Assembly: GCA_016783505.1 (NCBI GenBank)
Contig: JADHWK010000002.1
Location: 27,154 to 91,153 of the forward strand
Direction: 5' to 3'
Length of the DNA: 64,000 nucleotides
Source of the DNA: Candidatus Zhuqueibacterota bacterium
GTDB lineage: Bacteria; BS750m-G25
Below, piece after piece: positions 17,284-27,181 of the stretch. Position numbers and translations under genes: made by a program. The notes beneath the pieces are model-generated. The model was not told the origin of the DNA. It was given only the letters and a program-made list of their open reading frames with translations, and ran no database searches. How positions within the stretch are numbered: position 1 is the first letter of the stretch; each line of letters opens with the position of its first letter.

Positions 17284-17766
17284 TTACCACCTCCCACCGC
17301 CCACGCGACCATGTCGCCCATCAGGTCCGGGTCGACCCCGATGTCCCAAGCCGAAGCCCTTGCTGTCGAAATAAACCCGCTGTTCTTCGGTTAAGATCCT
17401 GCGGACGGCCTGGTGGTGAGCCACCTTTTTCTTCATCATCCTGGTCCGCAGCCTGCTGATGTCGTCAATGAGTTTGTTGATGGCCTTCTCATCGGTTTTA
17501 TTGGCGGTCATCAGGGTCCTGAGCCGAGCCCGCTTTTCCCCGATTTCATTCTTCAGGGGCAAACCTTCTTTCATAAAGTCCACCCTCATTCCCCGGATCT
17601 TGGCCTCTTGTTCTTCCGTCAGGTCGGGGATATTCATCCGATCCCAACTCGGGCGTGGACCCAAACCCATTCCACAGGGGCCTTTTCCCAGCCCCTGGGC
17701 CAAAACCGGCCCTACGGCCAACGTCAACACCAGCAACCCTGCCAGCATTCCCATGGACTTTTTCAT
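17284..17766 (-). CDS. Spy/CpxP-like periplasmic LTXXQ protein
   Basis: 160 residues. A signal peptide ends at VLAQ (residue 24). Two LTxxQ motifs, LTEEQEAKIRGMR and LTEEQRVYFDSKG, bracket a long helical region, the layout of the Spy/CpxP family. The tail is Gly/Arg/His-rich. Family members are periplasmic chaperones or metal-responsive stress proteins. AAAGGAGGAAGG precedes the ATG. Its position behind a sigma/anti-sigma pair fits an envelope-stress effector. Confidence 0.82.
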   Translation of the reverse strand: MKKSMGMLAGLLVLTLAVGPVLAQGLGKGPCGMGLGPRPSWDRMNIPDLTEEQEAKIRGMRVDFMKEGLPLKNEIGEKRARLRTLMTANKTDEKAINKLIDDISRLRTRMMKKKVAHHQAVRRILTEEQRVYFDSKGFGLGHRGRPGPDGRHGRVGGGRW

Positions 17767-17824
17767 TTTACCTTCCTCCTTTCAGGTTTAATGTAAAATT
17801 TTGGTAAAAATGTGAACTAAAGAT

Positions 17825-18352
17825 TTACCATGGAGAGTTATATTCTTTAGGTGGTGGATACCCTCTACCCATCCGGCCCGGTCCCCGACCCCGGCGGTGG
17901 GGCATCATCCGGCCATGACGGAAGCGATCTTTAAACAGGGTAAAGAACTCCTCCCGCTGCTGGGGGGTGAGGATATTTCTCATTTTTACGGTTTTTCTGA
18001 TAGCCCTTTTTTCCAACTTTGCCTGAAGGGCGGCGATCTCATCCAGTTTCCGGTCTATTGTTAATGAATCGGATTCCGCATTTCTCAGAAGGTCAATCAG
18101 TTCTCCTCGCTTCTGATGAAGTTGATCCCGCAGCCCGGATAAATCAGCCCGAAAAGTCCCCCACATATCTTCCATCCGGGCGATCTGGGAATCAGTCAGT
18201 TTCAGCGGACCGCGCTCCCAGCCCCGCCCCCAGAAGGGGCGTTTTACCCTTGGTCGGGATTCCCTCCACCAATGGTAACCAATAGTGCCAACAGCGGCCA
18301 GGTTGACAGCCAGCGAAAAGATCAACACGATCAAAAGCCAATTTTTCTTCAT
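17825..18352 (-). CDS. Membrane-anchored periplasmic heavy-metal sensor (ZraP/CnrX-like)
   Basis: 175 residues. One N-terminal membrane helix (residues 5-25) is followed by an all-helical periplasmic domain with LTDSQIARMEDMWGTFRADL and LTPQQREEFFTLF motifs, as in metal-resistance sensors of the ZraP/CnrX type. The tail is Arg/Gly/His-rich. The start lies 10 bp after the anti-sigma gene. Together with that gene it may sense misfolding or metal and control the sigma factor; this is inference from CnrYXH-type systems. Confidence 0.8.
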   Translation of the reverse strand: MKKNWLLIVLIFSLAVNLAAVGTIGYHWWRESRPRVKRPFWGRGWERGPLKLTDSQIARMEDMWGTFRADLSGLRDQLHQKRGELIDLLRNAESDSLTIDRKLDEIAALQAKLEKRAIRKTVKMRNILTPQQREEFFTLFKDRFRHGRMMPHRRGRGPGRMGRGYPPPKEYNSPW

Positions 18353-18361
18353 GTTCTTCCT

Positions 18362-18838
18362 CTATTGTTGATTCGTTTGGGTTAAGGCAAGCAGTGTTTC
18401 CCCTAAGGATCCTTCAGGAATATCATCCAGGGTACCCAGCCCCAGGACGTTGACAAATTCCACCTCAGGACTTTCCAGCACCCGGGACTCAAAAGCGGTG
18501 GAATACAACCTATTACCAAAATGAATTCCGATGACTAACCCCACGATTAAAACGGCGGTAACCGCCGCCGGTACAACATACCGATCAATTAACCCTTCCC
18601 AAAAAGGCACAGGACTGGGTTTTTCTGCAACCCTTTTTCGGACCTTTTCCCAGAGAAAAGGGGTGGGTTCTACCCGCTCCCACGTTCCCAGAAGGTCCCA
18701 GACCCCCTGAAGCTCCTGGACCTCGGCAGCGCATCGGGGACAGAACTTGAGGTGATCCGAAATCCTTTTACCCTCCTCTTCGGGCAACTCACCGTCCAAG
18801 TAAGCGGACAGCCTCTTTTTGATAAATCGGCACTTCAT
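18362..18838 (-). CDS. Zinc-finger anti-sigma factor
   Basis: 158 residues. The cytoplasmic N-terminus carries the ZAS motif H29-x3-C33-x2-C36 (DHLKFCPRC) with a further Cys at 3. One membrane helix lies at about 90-108. The C-terminal periplasmic part is short. Such proteins hold their ECF sigma factor at the membrane until a signal arrives. It follows the sigma gene in the same operon. Confidence 0.88.
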   Translation of the reverse strand: MKCRFIKKRLSAYLDGELPEEEGKRISDHLKFCPRCAAEVQELQGVWDLLGTWERVEPTPFLWEKVRKRVAEKPSPVPFWEGLIDRYVVPAAVTAVLIVGLVIGIHFGNRLYSTAFESRVLESPEVEFVNVLGLGTLDDIPEGSLGETLLALTQTNQQ

Positions 18839-18892
18839 GGGTTTTTTCCTCTTTCTGTTAACTTAGACACAGTAGATGCCAAAAACTTTCGT

Positions 18893-19459
18893 TTATGTCA
18901 ATAGTGGGGACAGTTTTTTCCTGAGGTTCAGTTTGGCCCGGTGAATCAGGGACTCTACTGCTGAAAGAGAGGTATTCATCACCCCGGCGATTTCTTTGTA
19001 GGACAAACCCTCGTAACGGTGCAGGATGATAGCAGTTCGCTGCTTCTTGGGTAAAGCGTGCAGGGCTTTCTTTACGCTCTCCTCTTTTTCCTTCTTCATA
19101 AGTTGGGCATCCGGTTCGCCGTCCGAAGGAGCGGGGAAGTCGTTAAGTTGGGATTCTTTAGTGGAAACACAATCCAGGGGAAAAAATAACCGGGTCCGCT
19201 TGCGTAAGACGTTTAACGAAAGATTAATGGCAATACGATAGAGCCAGGTGGAAACTTTGGCCTCGTGTCTGAAGCTGCCGGCGGAGTGATAGGCTTTGAT
19301 GAAAACATCCTGGGTAATGTCCTCAGCATCATGGCGACTTTCCAGCATTCGATAGGCTACATTAAACACCATAGACTGATATTTCCGTACCAAATCCTGG
19401 AAAGCAGTTTGATCCCCGGCGGCGATCCGGGTTAGATATTCCGATTCAATCCCTGACAT
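18893..19459 (-). CDS. ECF-type RNA polymerase sigma factor
   Basis: 188 residues. Region 2 reads YQSMVFNVAYRMLESRHDAE and DVFIKAYHSAGSFRHEAKVS with TWLYRIAINLSLNVLRKR; region 4 reads LPKKQRTAIILHRYEGLSYK followed by a helix-turn-helix (EIAGVMNTSLSAVESLIHRA). The length is typical of RpoE-like ECF sigmas. It heads a seven-gene operon with its anti-sigma factor and envelope proteins, and probably controls that operon itself. No ECF-type promoter could be identified by eye. Confidence 0.9.
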   Translation of the reverse strand: MSGIESEYLTRIAAGDQTAFQDLVRKYQSMVFNVAYRMLESRHDAEDITQDVFIKAYHSAGSFRHEAKVSTWLYRIAINLSLNVLRKRTRLFFPLDCVSTKESQLNDFPAPSDGEPDAQLMKKEKEESVKKALHALPKKQRTAIILHRYEGLSYKEIAGVMNTSLSAVESLIHRAKLNLRKKLSPLLT

Positions 19460-19915
19460 TAAAATAGGTCCTGCACCCCATATGTAAATGAGACAAACGA
19501 ATCCTCGTTAGGTTTAATTAACTATAAAAGCCCAAATTGGTAAGGATTGCCATATGGTATTATACCAAAAAGGGGAAAGTGAGTTAATTTGGGGTATCCT
19601 AAGGATTAGACAAGGAAAGGGGCCAAAACTTTCGGATGGTGATCGAGAACACTGAGGTGTGAACAAATTATGCTTTTTATCGTTTAATCCAGGGAAACAG
19701 GGCAGCGCTATCCTTACCGGTCCCTTTGTGGGTCTTTGATAGGTGACCCCCCAATTCCTAAAATCTTATTGAGCAAGACGTCCTGTAAAAAAGGCGACTA
19801 ACTTGAAATGTCAATCGCTTTTTTTGGTTATTCACTGCCTGATATAACCTTCAATTGGTACAGAACCGACTTTATCTTATTAGCATCATTATTAGTATAT
19901 TTGGCTAAATCACCA
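19460..19915. other. 456-bp intergenic region upstream of the sigma operon
   Basis: No gene supported; a 75-codon plus-strand frame overlapping the TonB-receptor end has no recognisable features. It must contain the promoter of the sigma operon and the 3' region of the TonB-receptor transcript. Confidence 0.5.
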
Positions 19916-22318
19916 TTAAAACTCGAAACTGACCCCACCGACCGGCAGAATGCTAAACTGATAGACGGTATTCCGGGCCCCATCAACATTGTATTCATAA
20001 AAGGCTATGTTACGGCGATTGTAAGCGTTTTCTAAGTCCAAATAAACTACAATGTTCCAGTTTTTGAAATGGTAACGGTTATCGAACCGGATGTCCAACC
20101 GGTGATAGGGTGGGTAGCGCTGGGAGTTTATTTCTCCGTCAACCCAGACGGAGTCACGGGTTACCGGGTCAAATTCCCAATCTTTAGGGGTATAGGGCAG
20201 TCCCCCCAGGTATCGCCAGCGGAAGGCCAGCTCCAGTTCGTCCCCCCCAATGGGAAGCACGTGGGTCAGGAATCCCAGGGGAGAACTCTGCCATTTCTTA
20301 TACCAATCGAATCTTTTAAAACAGGTTTTGACCCCAAATATATAGGTGAACACATGGCGGAAATCGTAATCCCAATTGAATTCTCTTACCTGCGCATCTT
20401 CCCGGGGGTCCTGGGCCCGTGATATACCGTAGGAATAACTAATAGTCCCATAATAATTTTTAACCAATTTCTGCTGCAAGAAGAACTCTATTCCCCGGGA
20501 GAATCCCTCTCCCTCATTCACCAATTTCCAGGAGCGAAAGGTATCGTCCGAACTTAAAAACTGCTCCCCTATCAGAATATCATTGTAGAGCTTCCAATAA
20601 GCCTCGATGCTTCCCAATAGTCCCTCGCCCAGCAGATGTTCAAACCCGAGGACAAAATGCCGACAATGGTGGTTTTTGACGGTGCGGTTTCCCCCATTTG
20701 GATCCTGGGTGTAATAATAGTAGGGGGGAGTCTGATAAAACTCCCCGTAGACTGCATTTATGCTTGTCAAGTTTGAAAGATGATAGGTTAATCCCAGTCG
20801 GGGGCTTAAGTTTTTTCTCCGGCTGTAATCGAAATAATCATGTCGTAACCCCAGGTTGAGCATTAGCTTTTCCACCGGCCTCCACTTAAACTGGATGTAG
20901 ACAGCGGATTTGAAGGATTTTATTCGGTCGTTGGTATCGTGGGCGGGGGTAATTACCGTGGTATCAGCGTTAGTGTTGCCGCTAAAATAATATTCAGTGG
21001 TATCAGCTCCCCACCAGATTTCATGATCGAACCGAACGGGTTTATAAGATATGCCCCATCCCATTTCATTGCGTCTGGAGAATTGGTAGGTAAAATCAGC
21101 CTTGGCGGTATATTCTATTTCGATTGATTTGTTGTCATAAACGACCGTTCCATCCTCCTCATCGACCATAGTGTCCCAGAAGTTGAGGGATTTGGAAATG
21201 GTGAACAGGGAATATCCCTTTTTGCTCCACAGGGACTTCCAGGTCAGCCCCAAGGCGTATTGATGTGAACGGGCCTCCACCCTGTTGGCCCCACGGGAGT
21301 AGGCCCCTTCCTCTTCAATTTTTATATAGTCGCTACCGTAAATACCGTTGAATATTAGCCAATTTCTGGGCCCCAGATCGTAGACGGCCTTTCCCTGGGT
21401 ATCCCAGTAGTGGGGCACGGCGGTCAACCCGATGGGGCTTAAGATCAGGTCCAAGTAGCTCTTGCGGGCTGAGAAAAGCCACGAGCCTCTGCCGTTAGCT
21501 AAAGGCCCTTCAAAGGTTCCTCCGGCCCCAGCCATGCTCAGGTTCAGATCCCCCACCAGCCGCTCCCGGTTACCCTCCCTCAGGGAAATATCCAATACCG
21601 AGGAGAGTTTGTCCCCGTACTTAGCGGGAAACCCCCCGGTAATAAAATCTATCTCCTGGATGAAATCGGTGTTAATCATGTTGATGGGACCCCCGGTGCC
21701 CCCCTGGTATCCAAAGTGATTGGAATTGGGAATTTCGATATTATCCAGCAGGGTCAGATTCTCAATGGGGCTGCCCCCCCGGACGATGATTTCGTTGTTC
21801 TGATCGTTGGAGTTGGCCACGCTGGGCAGGGCCTGGATCACCCGCTGCACATCCTCAGCGGCCCCGGGGGCGCGGCGAATCTCCTCATAGTTGAGACTGC
21901 GGCTGGAAGTAAAGGCATCATTGGTCTTGGAAAAATAATTGGCGGTAATGGTGACCTCTTCCCCCCTTAAAATCTCCCCGGCCATCTGGACAACCAGCGT
22001 GGTGGCCCTATTAGGATTAACGATGACGTCGGTCTTGACCACGGGACGATAACCCATCATCATCACTTTCACGTTGTAGCTTCCCGCGGGAACGTTTTCA
22101 ACCACAAACTTTCCGTCCGGCCCCGTGGCCGCCCCCATGGGGGTGTCCATCAAGATCACGTTGGCAAAGGGCAGGGGCTGCTGGGTGGATCGGTCCCTGA
22201 TGATCCCTTTAAGGGACCCCACAGGCCTTTCCTCTTCCTGACCAAAAGCCGGATTAAGGAGAAAAATGATGGCCATAGCTAACGAAAAAAAAGAATGTGA
22301 GTTTTTCATCATCTTCAC
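19916..22318 (-). CDS. TonB-dependent outer-membrane receptor with CarboxypepD-like N-terminal domain
   Basis: 800 residues. Signal peptide about 1-26; residues 32-115 are a carboxypeptidase-regulatory-like sandwich (GSLKGIIRDRSTQQPLPFAN); residues about 130-235 are the plug (APGAAEDVQRVIQALPSVAN, then NNEIIVRGGSPIENLTLLDN); the remainder is a 22-strand-type barrel ending in a terminal Phe. The substrate is unknown. Family knowledge: FCB-group receptors of this build import siderophores, cobalamin or glycans, powered by TonB-ExbBD, which are not in the window. It ends 12 bp from the rnr stop side, in the same direction as rnr. Confidence 0.9.
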   Translation of the reverse strand: MKMMKNSHSFFSLAMAIIFLLNPAFGQEEERPVGSLKGIIRDRSTQQPLPFANVILMDTPMGAATGPDGKFVVENVPAGSYNVKVMMMGYRPVVKTDVIVNPNRATTLVVQMAGEILRGEEVTITANYFSKTNDAFTSSRSLNYEEIRRAPGAAEDVQRVIQALPSVANSNDQNNEIIVRGGSPIENLTLLDNIEIPNSNHFGYQGGTGGPINMINTDFIQEIDFITGGFPAKYGDKLSSVLDISLREGNRERLVGDLNLSMAGAGGTFEGPLANGRGSWLFSARKSYLDLILSPIGLTAVPHYWDTQGKAVYDLGPRNWLIFNGIYGSDYIKIEEEGAYSRGANRVEARSHQYALGLTWKSLWSKKGYSLFTISKSLNFWDTMVDEEDGTVVYDNKSIEIEYTAKADFTYQFSRRNEMGWGISYKPVRFDHEIWWGADTTEYYFSGNTNADTTVITPAHDTNDRIKSFKSAVYIQFKWRPVEKLMLNLGLRHDYFDYSRRKNLSPRLGLTYHLSNLTSINAVYGEFYQTPPYYYYTQDPNGGNRTVKNHHCRHFVLGFEHLLGEGLLGSIEAYWKLYNDILIGEQFLSSDDTFRSWKLVNEGEGFSRGIEFFLQQKLVKNYYGTISYSYGISRAQDPREDAQVREFNWDYDFRHVFTYIFGVKTCFKRFDWYKKWQSSPLGFLTHVLPIGGDELELAFRWRYLGGLPYTPKDWEFDPVTRDSVWVDGEINSQRYPPYHRLDIRFDNRYHFKNWNIVVYLDLENAYNRRNIAFYEYNVDGARNTVYQFSILPVGGVSFEF

Positions 22319-22329
22319 CCCTCATTACT

Positions 22330-24468
22330 CTATTCCGATAGTGCAAAATCCACCGTGCGGGTATTCTTATCCACCCGCACCACCCTGACTTTCACGTGAT
22401 CCCCCAGCCGATAGCGGTTCCCGAATGTCCTTCCCACCAGCGTTAATCGCTTCTCATCAAAGACGTAATAATCATCTTTCAGGTCGGTGATGTGTACCAA
22501 CCCTTCGACTAAAAGTTCCGTGATCTCCACAAAGATGCCGAATGCCACCACCCCGGAGATAATCCCTTTGTATACTTCACCGATGTGATCTTTGAGGTAT
22601 TCAATCTGTTTCAATTTTATGGACATCCTTTCTGCTTCCACAGCTCGGATCTCCATCTCCGTTGAGTGGTTGCAGATGGGCTTTAGGCTCTGTCCGATGG
22701 CTCTTTTTCGTTCCGGTTGGACGGGGTTTTCATATTGGGCCAGCAGCCGGTGGACCATTAGATCGGGATAGCGCCTGATGGGGGAGGTAAAATGGGTATA
22801 GTGCTTGAAGGCGAGCCCAAAGTGCCCGCTGTTTTTGGGGCTGTAGATGGCTTTCATCATGGACCGGAGGGCCACCTCCTCAATGACCACTTTCTCCTCG
22901 GTGCGCTTTATTTTCCGCAGGAATTGCTGAAAGTCCATCGGGGTGACCGGGTCTTTATGGTTAAAGGTGTAACCCATTGCCCGCACGAACGCTGAGAACT
23001 GCTCCAATTTTTTGTCACTCGGCCGTTCGTGCACCCGGTAGACAAAGGGAAGGCGTTCATTTCTGCGCTTTCGGGCGATGTATTCGGTTACCGTGCGGTT
23101 GGCCAGCAGCATAAACTCCTCGATCAGCCGGTGACTCTCCAGCCGCTCCCTGTGCCTGATTTCTGTCGGTCTCCCATTCCCATCCAGGGTGATCTTCACC
23201 TCAGGAAGGTCAAAGTCCATGCTGCCCCGGTAAACCCGCTTCTTCAAGAGCGTCTGACTTAGCTGATACATCCTTCGGATCGCTTCATAAAATTCTCGGT
23301 CTGGATCCCCCTGTGATGGTCCTTCGCCCCTTTTAACCGCATCAATAATCTTCTGCACCTCCTCATAGGTGAACCTCCTCCGGCTGCGGATGACCGATTT
23401 ACGGATCGCATAATCCAGCAGGTCTCCTTCGGTATTTAGCTTCATGATAACCGAATAGGTGAGTCGTTTCTCGTTGGGTTTAAGACTGCATAGCTCATTA
23501 GAGAGCCTCTCCGGCAGCATAGGGACCACCCCATCAACCAAGTAGACGCTGGTGCCCCGCTTAAGCGCCTCCTGATCTACAACGTTCCCTGCCAGCACGT
23601 AATGGCCCACGTCGGCAATGTGGGCACCCAGTTCGATCTCACCATTCCCCAGTCTCTCTATCGAGACGGCATCGTCGAAGTCCCGGGCGTCCTCGGGGTC
23701 AATGGTGAAGATTACCTTATCGGTCAGATCCAGCCTGCCGGCCGCTCCCGGGTCCTCCACCAGCCCATCGCCCATCATGTCCACCTCCTGGAGAACATCA
23801 GGGGGAAAGGTAGTGGGAATGGCAAAATGGCGGATGACCACTTGAAAGTCCAGGGCCGGGTCATCGGCCTCACCTAAGACTTCTGTCACCTCCCCCTGGA
23901 GTGGCCTGTGGGATGACCCCCAGTCCACCACCTTCACCACCACCCGCTGACCGGTCTCTGCTCCGGCGGATTTCCCCTCTGGGATGAAGATGTCCGGGCA
24001 CTTTATATTGTCCGGAAAAAACAGCCCAAAGTTTCCTTCCTTCCGATATATGCCCACAAACTCCATGCGGGTTCGTTCCATCACCTGAACAACCTTACCC
24101 TCGGGAGCCTGGCCCTGCCGGCGGGCGAAGAGGGCCACCTGAACCCGATCCTCGGGAAAGGCACCCCCGAGATTTCGTCGGGGTATGAATACGTCCTCGC
24201 CCCCGTCGTCCCGGATCAAAAACCCATAGCCCTGGGTTTTCAAGTGGACCTTGCCGGTCACCAAATTGACCCGCTGGGAGAGGCCGTACCTTCCCCCCCG
24301 AAACCGCAACACCCGGCCCTCCCCCTCCAGTCCGGCCAGGGCATCCCGAAAATCGGCATATTGCCCAGGGTTCAGTTTCAATTCCCGGAACAGATCCCGT
24401 TTACGGAAGGTGCGATCAGGATGGAGTTTTAAAAATTTGACGATTTTTTCTTTCAATGCCACCTTCAA
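22330..24468 (-). CDS. rnr: Ribonuclease R
   Basis: 712 residues. Domains: N-terminal winged helix (RKRDLFRELKL), two cold-shock-type OB folds (TQGYGFLIRDDGGEDVFIPR and KEGNFGLFFPDN), the RNB catalytic domain with the metal-binding Asp cluster DPEDARDFDDAV near 250-262, and a C-terminal S1 domain (GVVAFGIFVEITELLVEGLV). RNase R is a processive 3'-5' exonuclease for structured RNA in mRNA and rRNA quality control. The order matches E. coli RNase R, without its long basic tail. Confidence 0.95.
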   Translation of the reverse strand: MKVALKEKIVKFLKLHPDRTFRKRDLFRELKLNPGQYADFRDALAGLEGEGRVLRFRGGRYGLSQRVNLVTGKVHLKTQGYGFLIRDDGGEDVFIPRRNLGGAFPEDRVQVALFARRQGQAPEGKVVQVMERTRMEFVGIYRKEGNFGLFFPDNIKCPDIFIPEGKSAGAETGQRVVVKVVDWGSSHRPLQGEVTEVLGEADDPALDFQVVIRHFAIPTTFPPDVLQEVDMMGDGLVEDPGAAGRLDLTDKVIFTIDPEDARDFDDAVSIERLGNGEIELGAHIADVGHYVLAGNVVDQEALKRGTSVYLVDGVVPMLPERLSNELCSLKPNEKRLTYSVIMKLNTEGDLLDYAIRKSVIRSRRRFTYEEVQKIIDAVKRGEGPSQGDPDREFYEAIRRMYQLSQTLLKKRVYRGSMDFDLPEVKITLDGNGRPTEIRHRERLESHRLIEEFMLLANRTVTEYIARKRRNERLPFVYRVHERPSDKKLEQFSAFVRAMGYTFNHKDPVTPMDFQQFLRKIKRTEEKVVIEEVALRSMMKAIYSPKNSGHFGLAFKHYTHFTSPIRRYPDLMVHRLLAQYENPVQPERKRAIGQSLKPICNHSTEMEIRAVEAERMSIKLKQIEYLKDHIGEVYKGIISGVVAFGIFVEITELLVEGLVHITDLKDDYYVFDEKRLTLVGRTFGNRYRLGDHVKVRVVRVDKNTRTVDFALSE

Positions 24469-24597
24469 AAAAAGAACAGAACTCCTTAAGGACTACTGAA
24501 ATATTGGTCAACAGCCTGAAATAAAAGTCAAAACAATAGATGCATAAGTGATCTATCTTTCGCCATATTCCATTTCAAGCAACAATGCCAATGTCCT

Positions 24598-24714
24598 CGT
24601 TCCAAAACTCTGTTTTGGAACGAAATTGTAAAGAAACTTTGTTTCGTTTTTCGGTTTAACTTGCGAAACATGGTTTCACATGCATGTCTGTTCCCAAACT
24701 GGAGTTTGGGAACA
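24598..24714. repeat. Two perfect hairpins between prmC and rnr
   Basis: CGTTCCAAAAC-TCT-GTTTTGGAACG (24598-24622) and TGTTCCCAAACT-GG-AGTTTGGGAACA (24689-24714) are perfect inverted repeats of related sequence. Between them is a weaker GAAAC/GTTTC stem. They look like dispersed REP-type palindromes and may end or stabilise the prmC transcript. Confidence 0.75.
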
Positions 24715-24743
24715 AGAAGAAAATTCGGAAAGAACCAAGAAAA

Positions 24744-25634
24744 TTATCGAAGTCGCCCCACGATCACCCGGTCATGGCCGGTGTAATCTTGATAGACCCT
24801 TATCCCCCCGAATCTATCTTTCATCATCTCCCGAACCCGCGGGGCCTGGCCGATTCCGATCTCTAGAAACAGCCACCCCTCTGATTTTAGCAGGGAGGGA
24901 GACAGGTCTGCGATTCTTTTAAAAAACAAAAGCCCGTCCCCCCCGGCCACCAGCGCCCCCTTCGGTTCGTAGTCCCTAATTTCAGGGGATAAGGTTTTGT
25001 ACTCCCCCTCAGTAACATAGGGGGGATTGGAAACGATAAGATCAAATAGACCGGGAAGCCGGGAGATGTCCCTTTCATTAAAGATATTCCATCGCTTGAA
25101 ATGAACCTTAGCTACCGTGCCATTCAACCGGCTGTTCTTCCGGGCAAACCTAAGGGCTGTTCGGTAAATATCAACCGCAAGGACCTGAACCCGATCCAGG
25201 TTTTTGGCCAGCGAGATGGTGATGTTTCCGCAGCCGGAGCCAATGTCTAAGATGGAAAGGTTCCCATCGCCCTGAGCACAATGGAGACCCTGAGCATATT
25301 CAACGACCTTCTCCACCAGAATCTCGGTGTCCGGACGAGGGATCAACACTCCTTCACCCACCTTAAAAGGCAGCGAGAAGAATTCTGTTTCCCCTAAGAT
25401 ATACTGCAGGGGCCGATGGGCCAACCGCTGGCTAACCCCTTTGTTCAACTTGCGGATCTCTTTGGCTTTCAAAGTGCGATTGAAATTCAGGTAGAGATCG
25501 GCCCTCTTCATCTTAAGAACGTAGCCCATAAGCCTTTCGGCGTTTCCCCTGGGGTTGGGGATGCCCGCCCTTTCCAGCCTTTTGACAGTATCATTCAGGG
25601 CTCCCGAAAGCCTGATTAAGGGTTTTTTAGCCAT
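24744..25634 (-). CDS. prmC: Peptide chain release factor N5-glutamine methyltransferase
   Basis: 296 residues from ATG 25634; the longer frame would need a TTG inside the preceding hairpin. The N-terminal helical domain binds the release factor; SAM motif ILDIGSGCGNITISLAKNL; catalytic NPPY in DLIVSNPPYVTEGE; and the family's EIRDYEPKGALVAGGDGL. PrmC methylates the Gln of the GGQ motif in RF1/RF2. prfA lies directly upstream, the usual arrangement. Confidence 0.93.
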   Translation of the reverse strand: MAKKPLIRLSGALNDTVKRLERAGIPNPRGNAERLMGYVLKMKRADLYLNFNRTLKAKEIRKLNKGVSQRLAHRPLQYILGETEFFSLPFKVGEGVLIPRPDTEILVEKVVEYAQGLHCAQGDGNLSILDIGSGCGNITISLAKNLDRVQVLAVDIYRTALRFARKNSRLNGTVAKVHFKRWNIFNERDISRLPGLFDLIVSNPPYVTEGEYKTLSPEIRDYEPKGALVAGGDGLLFFKRIADLSPSLLKSEGWLFLEIGIGQAPRVREMMKDRFGGIRVYQDYTGHDRVIVGRLR

Positions 25635-25648
25635 TCGGATATTAAGAT

Positions 25649-25676
25649 AAAAGCGGATGCCATCACCCGCTTTTGT
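25649..25676 (-). terminator. Hairpin between prfA and prmC
   Basis: AAAAGCGG and CCGCTTTT arms enclose a ten-base loop, followed in the minus-strand reading by TTTATCTT. It may attenuate transcription from prfA into prmC. Confidence 0.55.
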
Positions 25677-25754
25677 TACTAACAACTAAGCTTTGGCAAA
25701 ATGATCAAAATTTATAAATCATAAGCTCCAAATCCCAAATTACAAACAAATCGG

Positions 25755-26867
25755 TCAGGAGCCGGACTGATGGTTATTGGAATTTACGGCCCAGGCTGGA
25801 GAGAAAGCCTCTTTCATCCGATCTTCCTGATCAGCCAGTTGCAATTTTTCGATCAACTCGTCCAGTTCCCCGGCCAAAATTTCCTCCAACCGGTAGAGTG
25901 TCAGGTTAATCCGGTGGTCGGTCACCCTCCCCTGGGGAAAGTTGTAGGTACGGATCTTGGCACTCCGGTCTCCGCTGCCCACCTGAAGTCGGCGGCTCTC
26001 GGCAATTTTGGCTTCTTCCTCCCTTCTCTTCATATCGTAGAGCCGGGCTCGCAGAACCTTAAGGGCTTTCGCCTTGTTCTTATGCTGGGATTTCTCATCC
26101 TGACAGCTAACCACCAATCCACTGGGAAGGTGGGTGACCCGCACCGCCGAATCGGTAGTGTTTACGCTCTGGCCCCCGGGTCCGGTGGAACGAAAGACAT
26201 CAATGCGCAGCTCCTCGGGGTTAATCTTGATATCTATATCCTCGGCCTCGGGCAGCACCGCCACCGAAGCTGCTGAAGTGTGAATGCGACCACTGGATTC
26301 AGTCATTGGCACCCGCTGCACCCGGTGAACACCGCTCTCAAACTTAAGCTTCCTGAATACGTCTTCCCCCTTCACCGAAAAGATGATCTCCTTAAACCCC
26401 CCAATACCGGTGGGATTAGAGTTCAAAACCTCCGGTTTCCAGCCCTGGTTCTCCGCATATTTGGCGTACATTTTGTAAAGGTCACTGGCAAACAGGGCTG
26501 CTTCCCCTCCCCCAGTCCCCGCCCGGATCTCCATGATAATGTCCTTAGGATCATCGGGATGACTGGGGAGAAGTAACAACTTCATCTCTTTGATTATCCT
26601 TTCCTCCTCTACCTTCAACTCCTCCAATTCCATCAGGGCGATCTCCTTTAACTCCTGATCCCCCGAGTTCTTCACCAAGTCCTCATCTTCAGCCAAACTT
26701 TTTTTAACCTGCTGATACCGCTGGTACTTCTCCACGATTTTTTCCAGTCTATTCCGTTCCTTAGCCAGGGCCCTGAACTTAGGATAATCGTGAATCACCC
26801 CGGGGTCGCTAAGCTGCTCGCCCAGTTCATCATAACGTTTTTTGATCTGTTCTAATTTTTCTACCAT
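25755..26867 (-). CDS. prfA: Peptide chain release factor 1
   Basis: 370 residues. The peptidyl-transferase motif GGQ lies near 230 ([20 protein letters not shown]); the codon-recognition tripeptide of RF1 (PxT) is present as PMT in [17 protein letters not shown]1 ends translation at UAA and UAG. The last residues ([11 protein letters not shown]) are encoded by a dispersed REP-like repeat at 25751-25770, so the natural C-terminus seems slightly extended. prmC follows. Confidence 0.95.
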   Translation of the reverse strand: MVEKLEQIKKRYDELGEQLSDPGVIHDYPKFRALAKERNRLEKIVEKYQRYQQVKKSLAEDEDLVKNSGDQELKEIALMELEELKVEEERIIKEMKLLLLPSHPDDPKDIIMEIRAGTGGGEAALFASDLYKMYAKYAENQGWKPEVLNSNPTGIGGFKEIIFSVKGEDVFRKLKFESGVHRVQRVPMTESSGRIHTSAASVAVLPEAEDIDIKINPEELRIDVFRSTGPGGQSVNTTDSAVRVTHLPSGLVVSCQDEKSQHKNKAKALKVLRARLYDMKRREEEAKIAESRRLQVGSGDRSAKIRTYNFPQGRVTDHRINLTLYRLEEILAGELDELIEKLQLADQEDRMKEAFSPAWAVNSNNHQSGS

Positions 26868-26997
26868 ATAAATCCTGTTTTTCTAAGCCGCAGTTCAGCC
26901 CTTCAAGACACTAAGATTAGAATTTAACCCCTTCGGAGCGACCGGCCAATTTCTGGGACATTCAGTTCGGTCAGGAGCCCGACTGATACGTCAAATT

Positions 26998-27102
26998 GTT
27001 GTCCCGAAAATTCGGGAAAGTTTCGGTATTTCGTCTATCGTCAATCGGTCTTCTGCCGACGGCACGCAACCGTTTGCCGTTTTCCCGAAACTTCGGGACA
27101 AC
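26998..27102. repeat. 11-bp inverted repeat in the prfA upstream region
   Basis: GTTGTCCCGAA (26998-27008) is perfectly inverted as TTCGGGACAAC (27092-27102). Inner arms TTCGGGAAAGTTTCGG and TTTTCCCGAAAC add more pairing. A REP-like TCGGTCAGGAGCCCGACTGA lies at 26967-26986. No gene is present in 26868-27181. Confidence 0.7.
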
Positions 27103-27181
27103 CGAAAGACGTTTCACGCAACCTAATAATCTTATTAAAGTCAATTCTTAGAAATTCCGAGATGTCTTGGTGGCTGAAATG

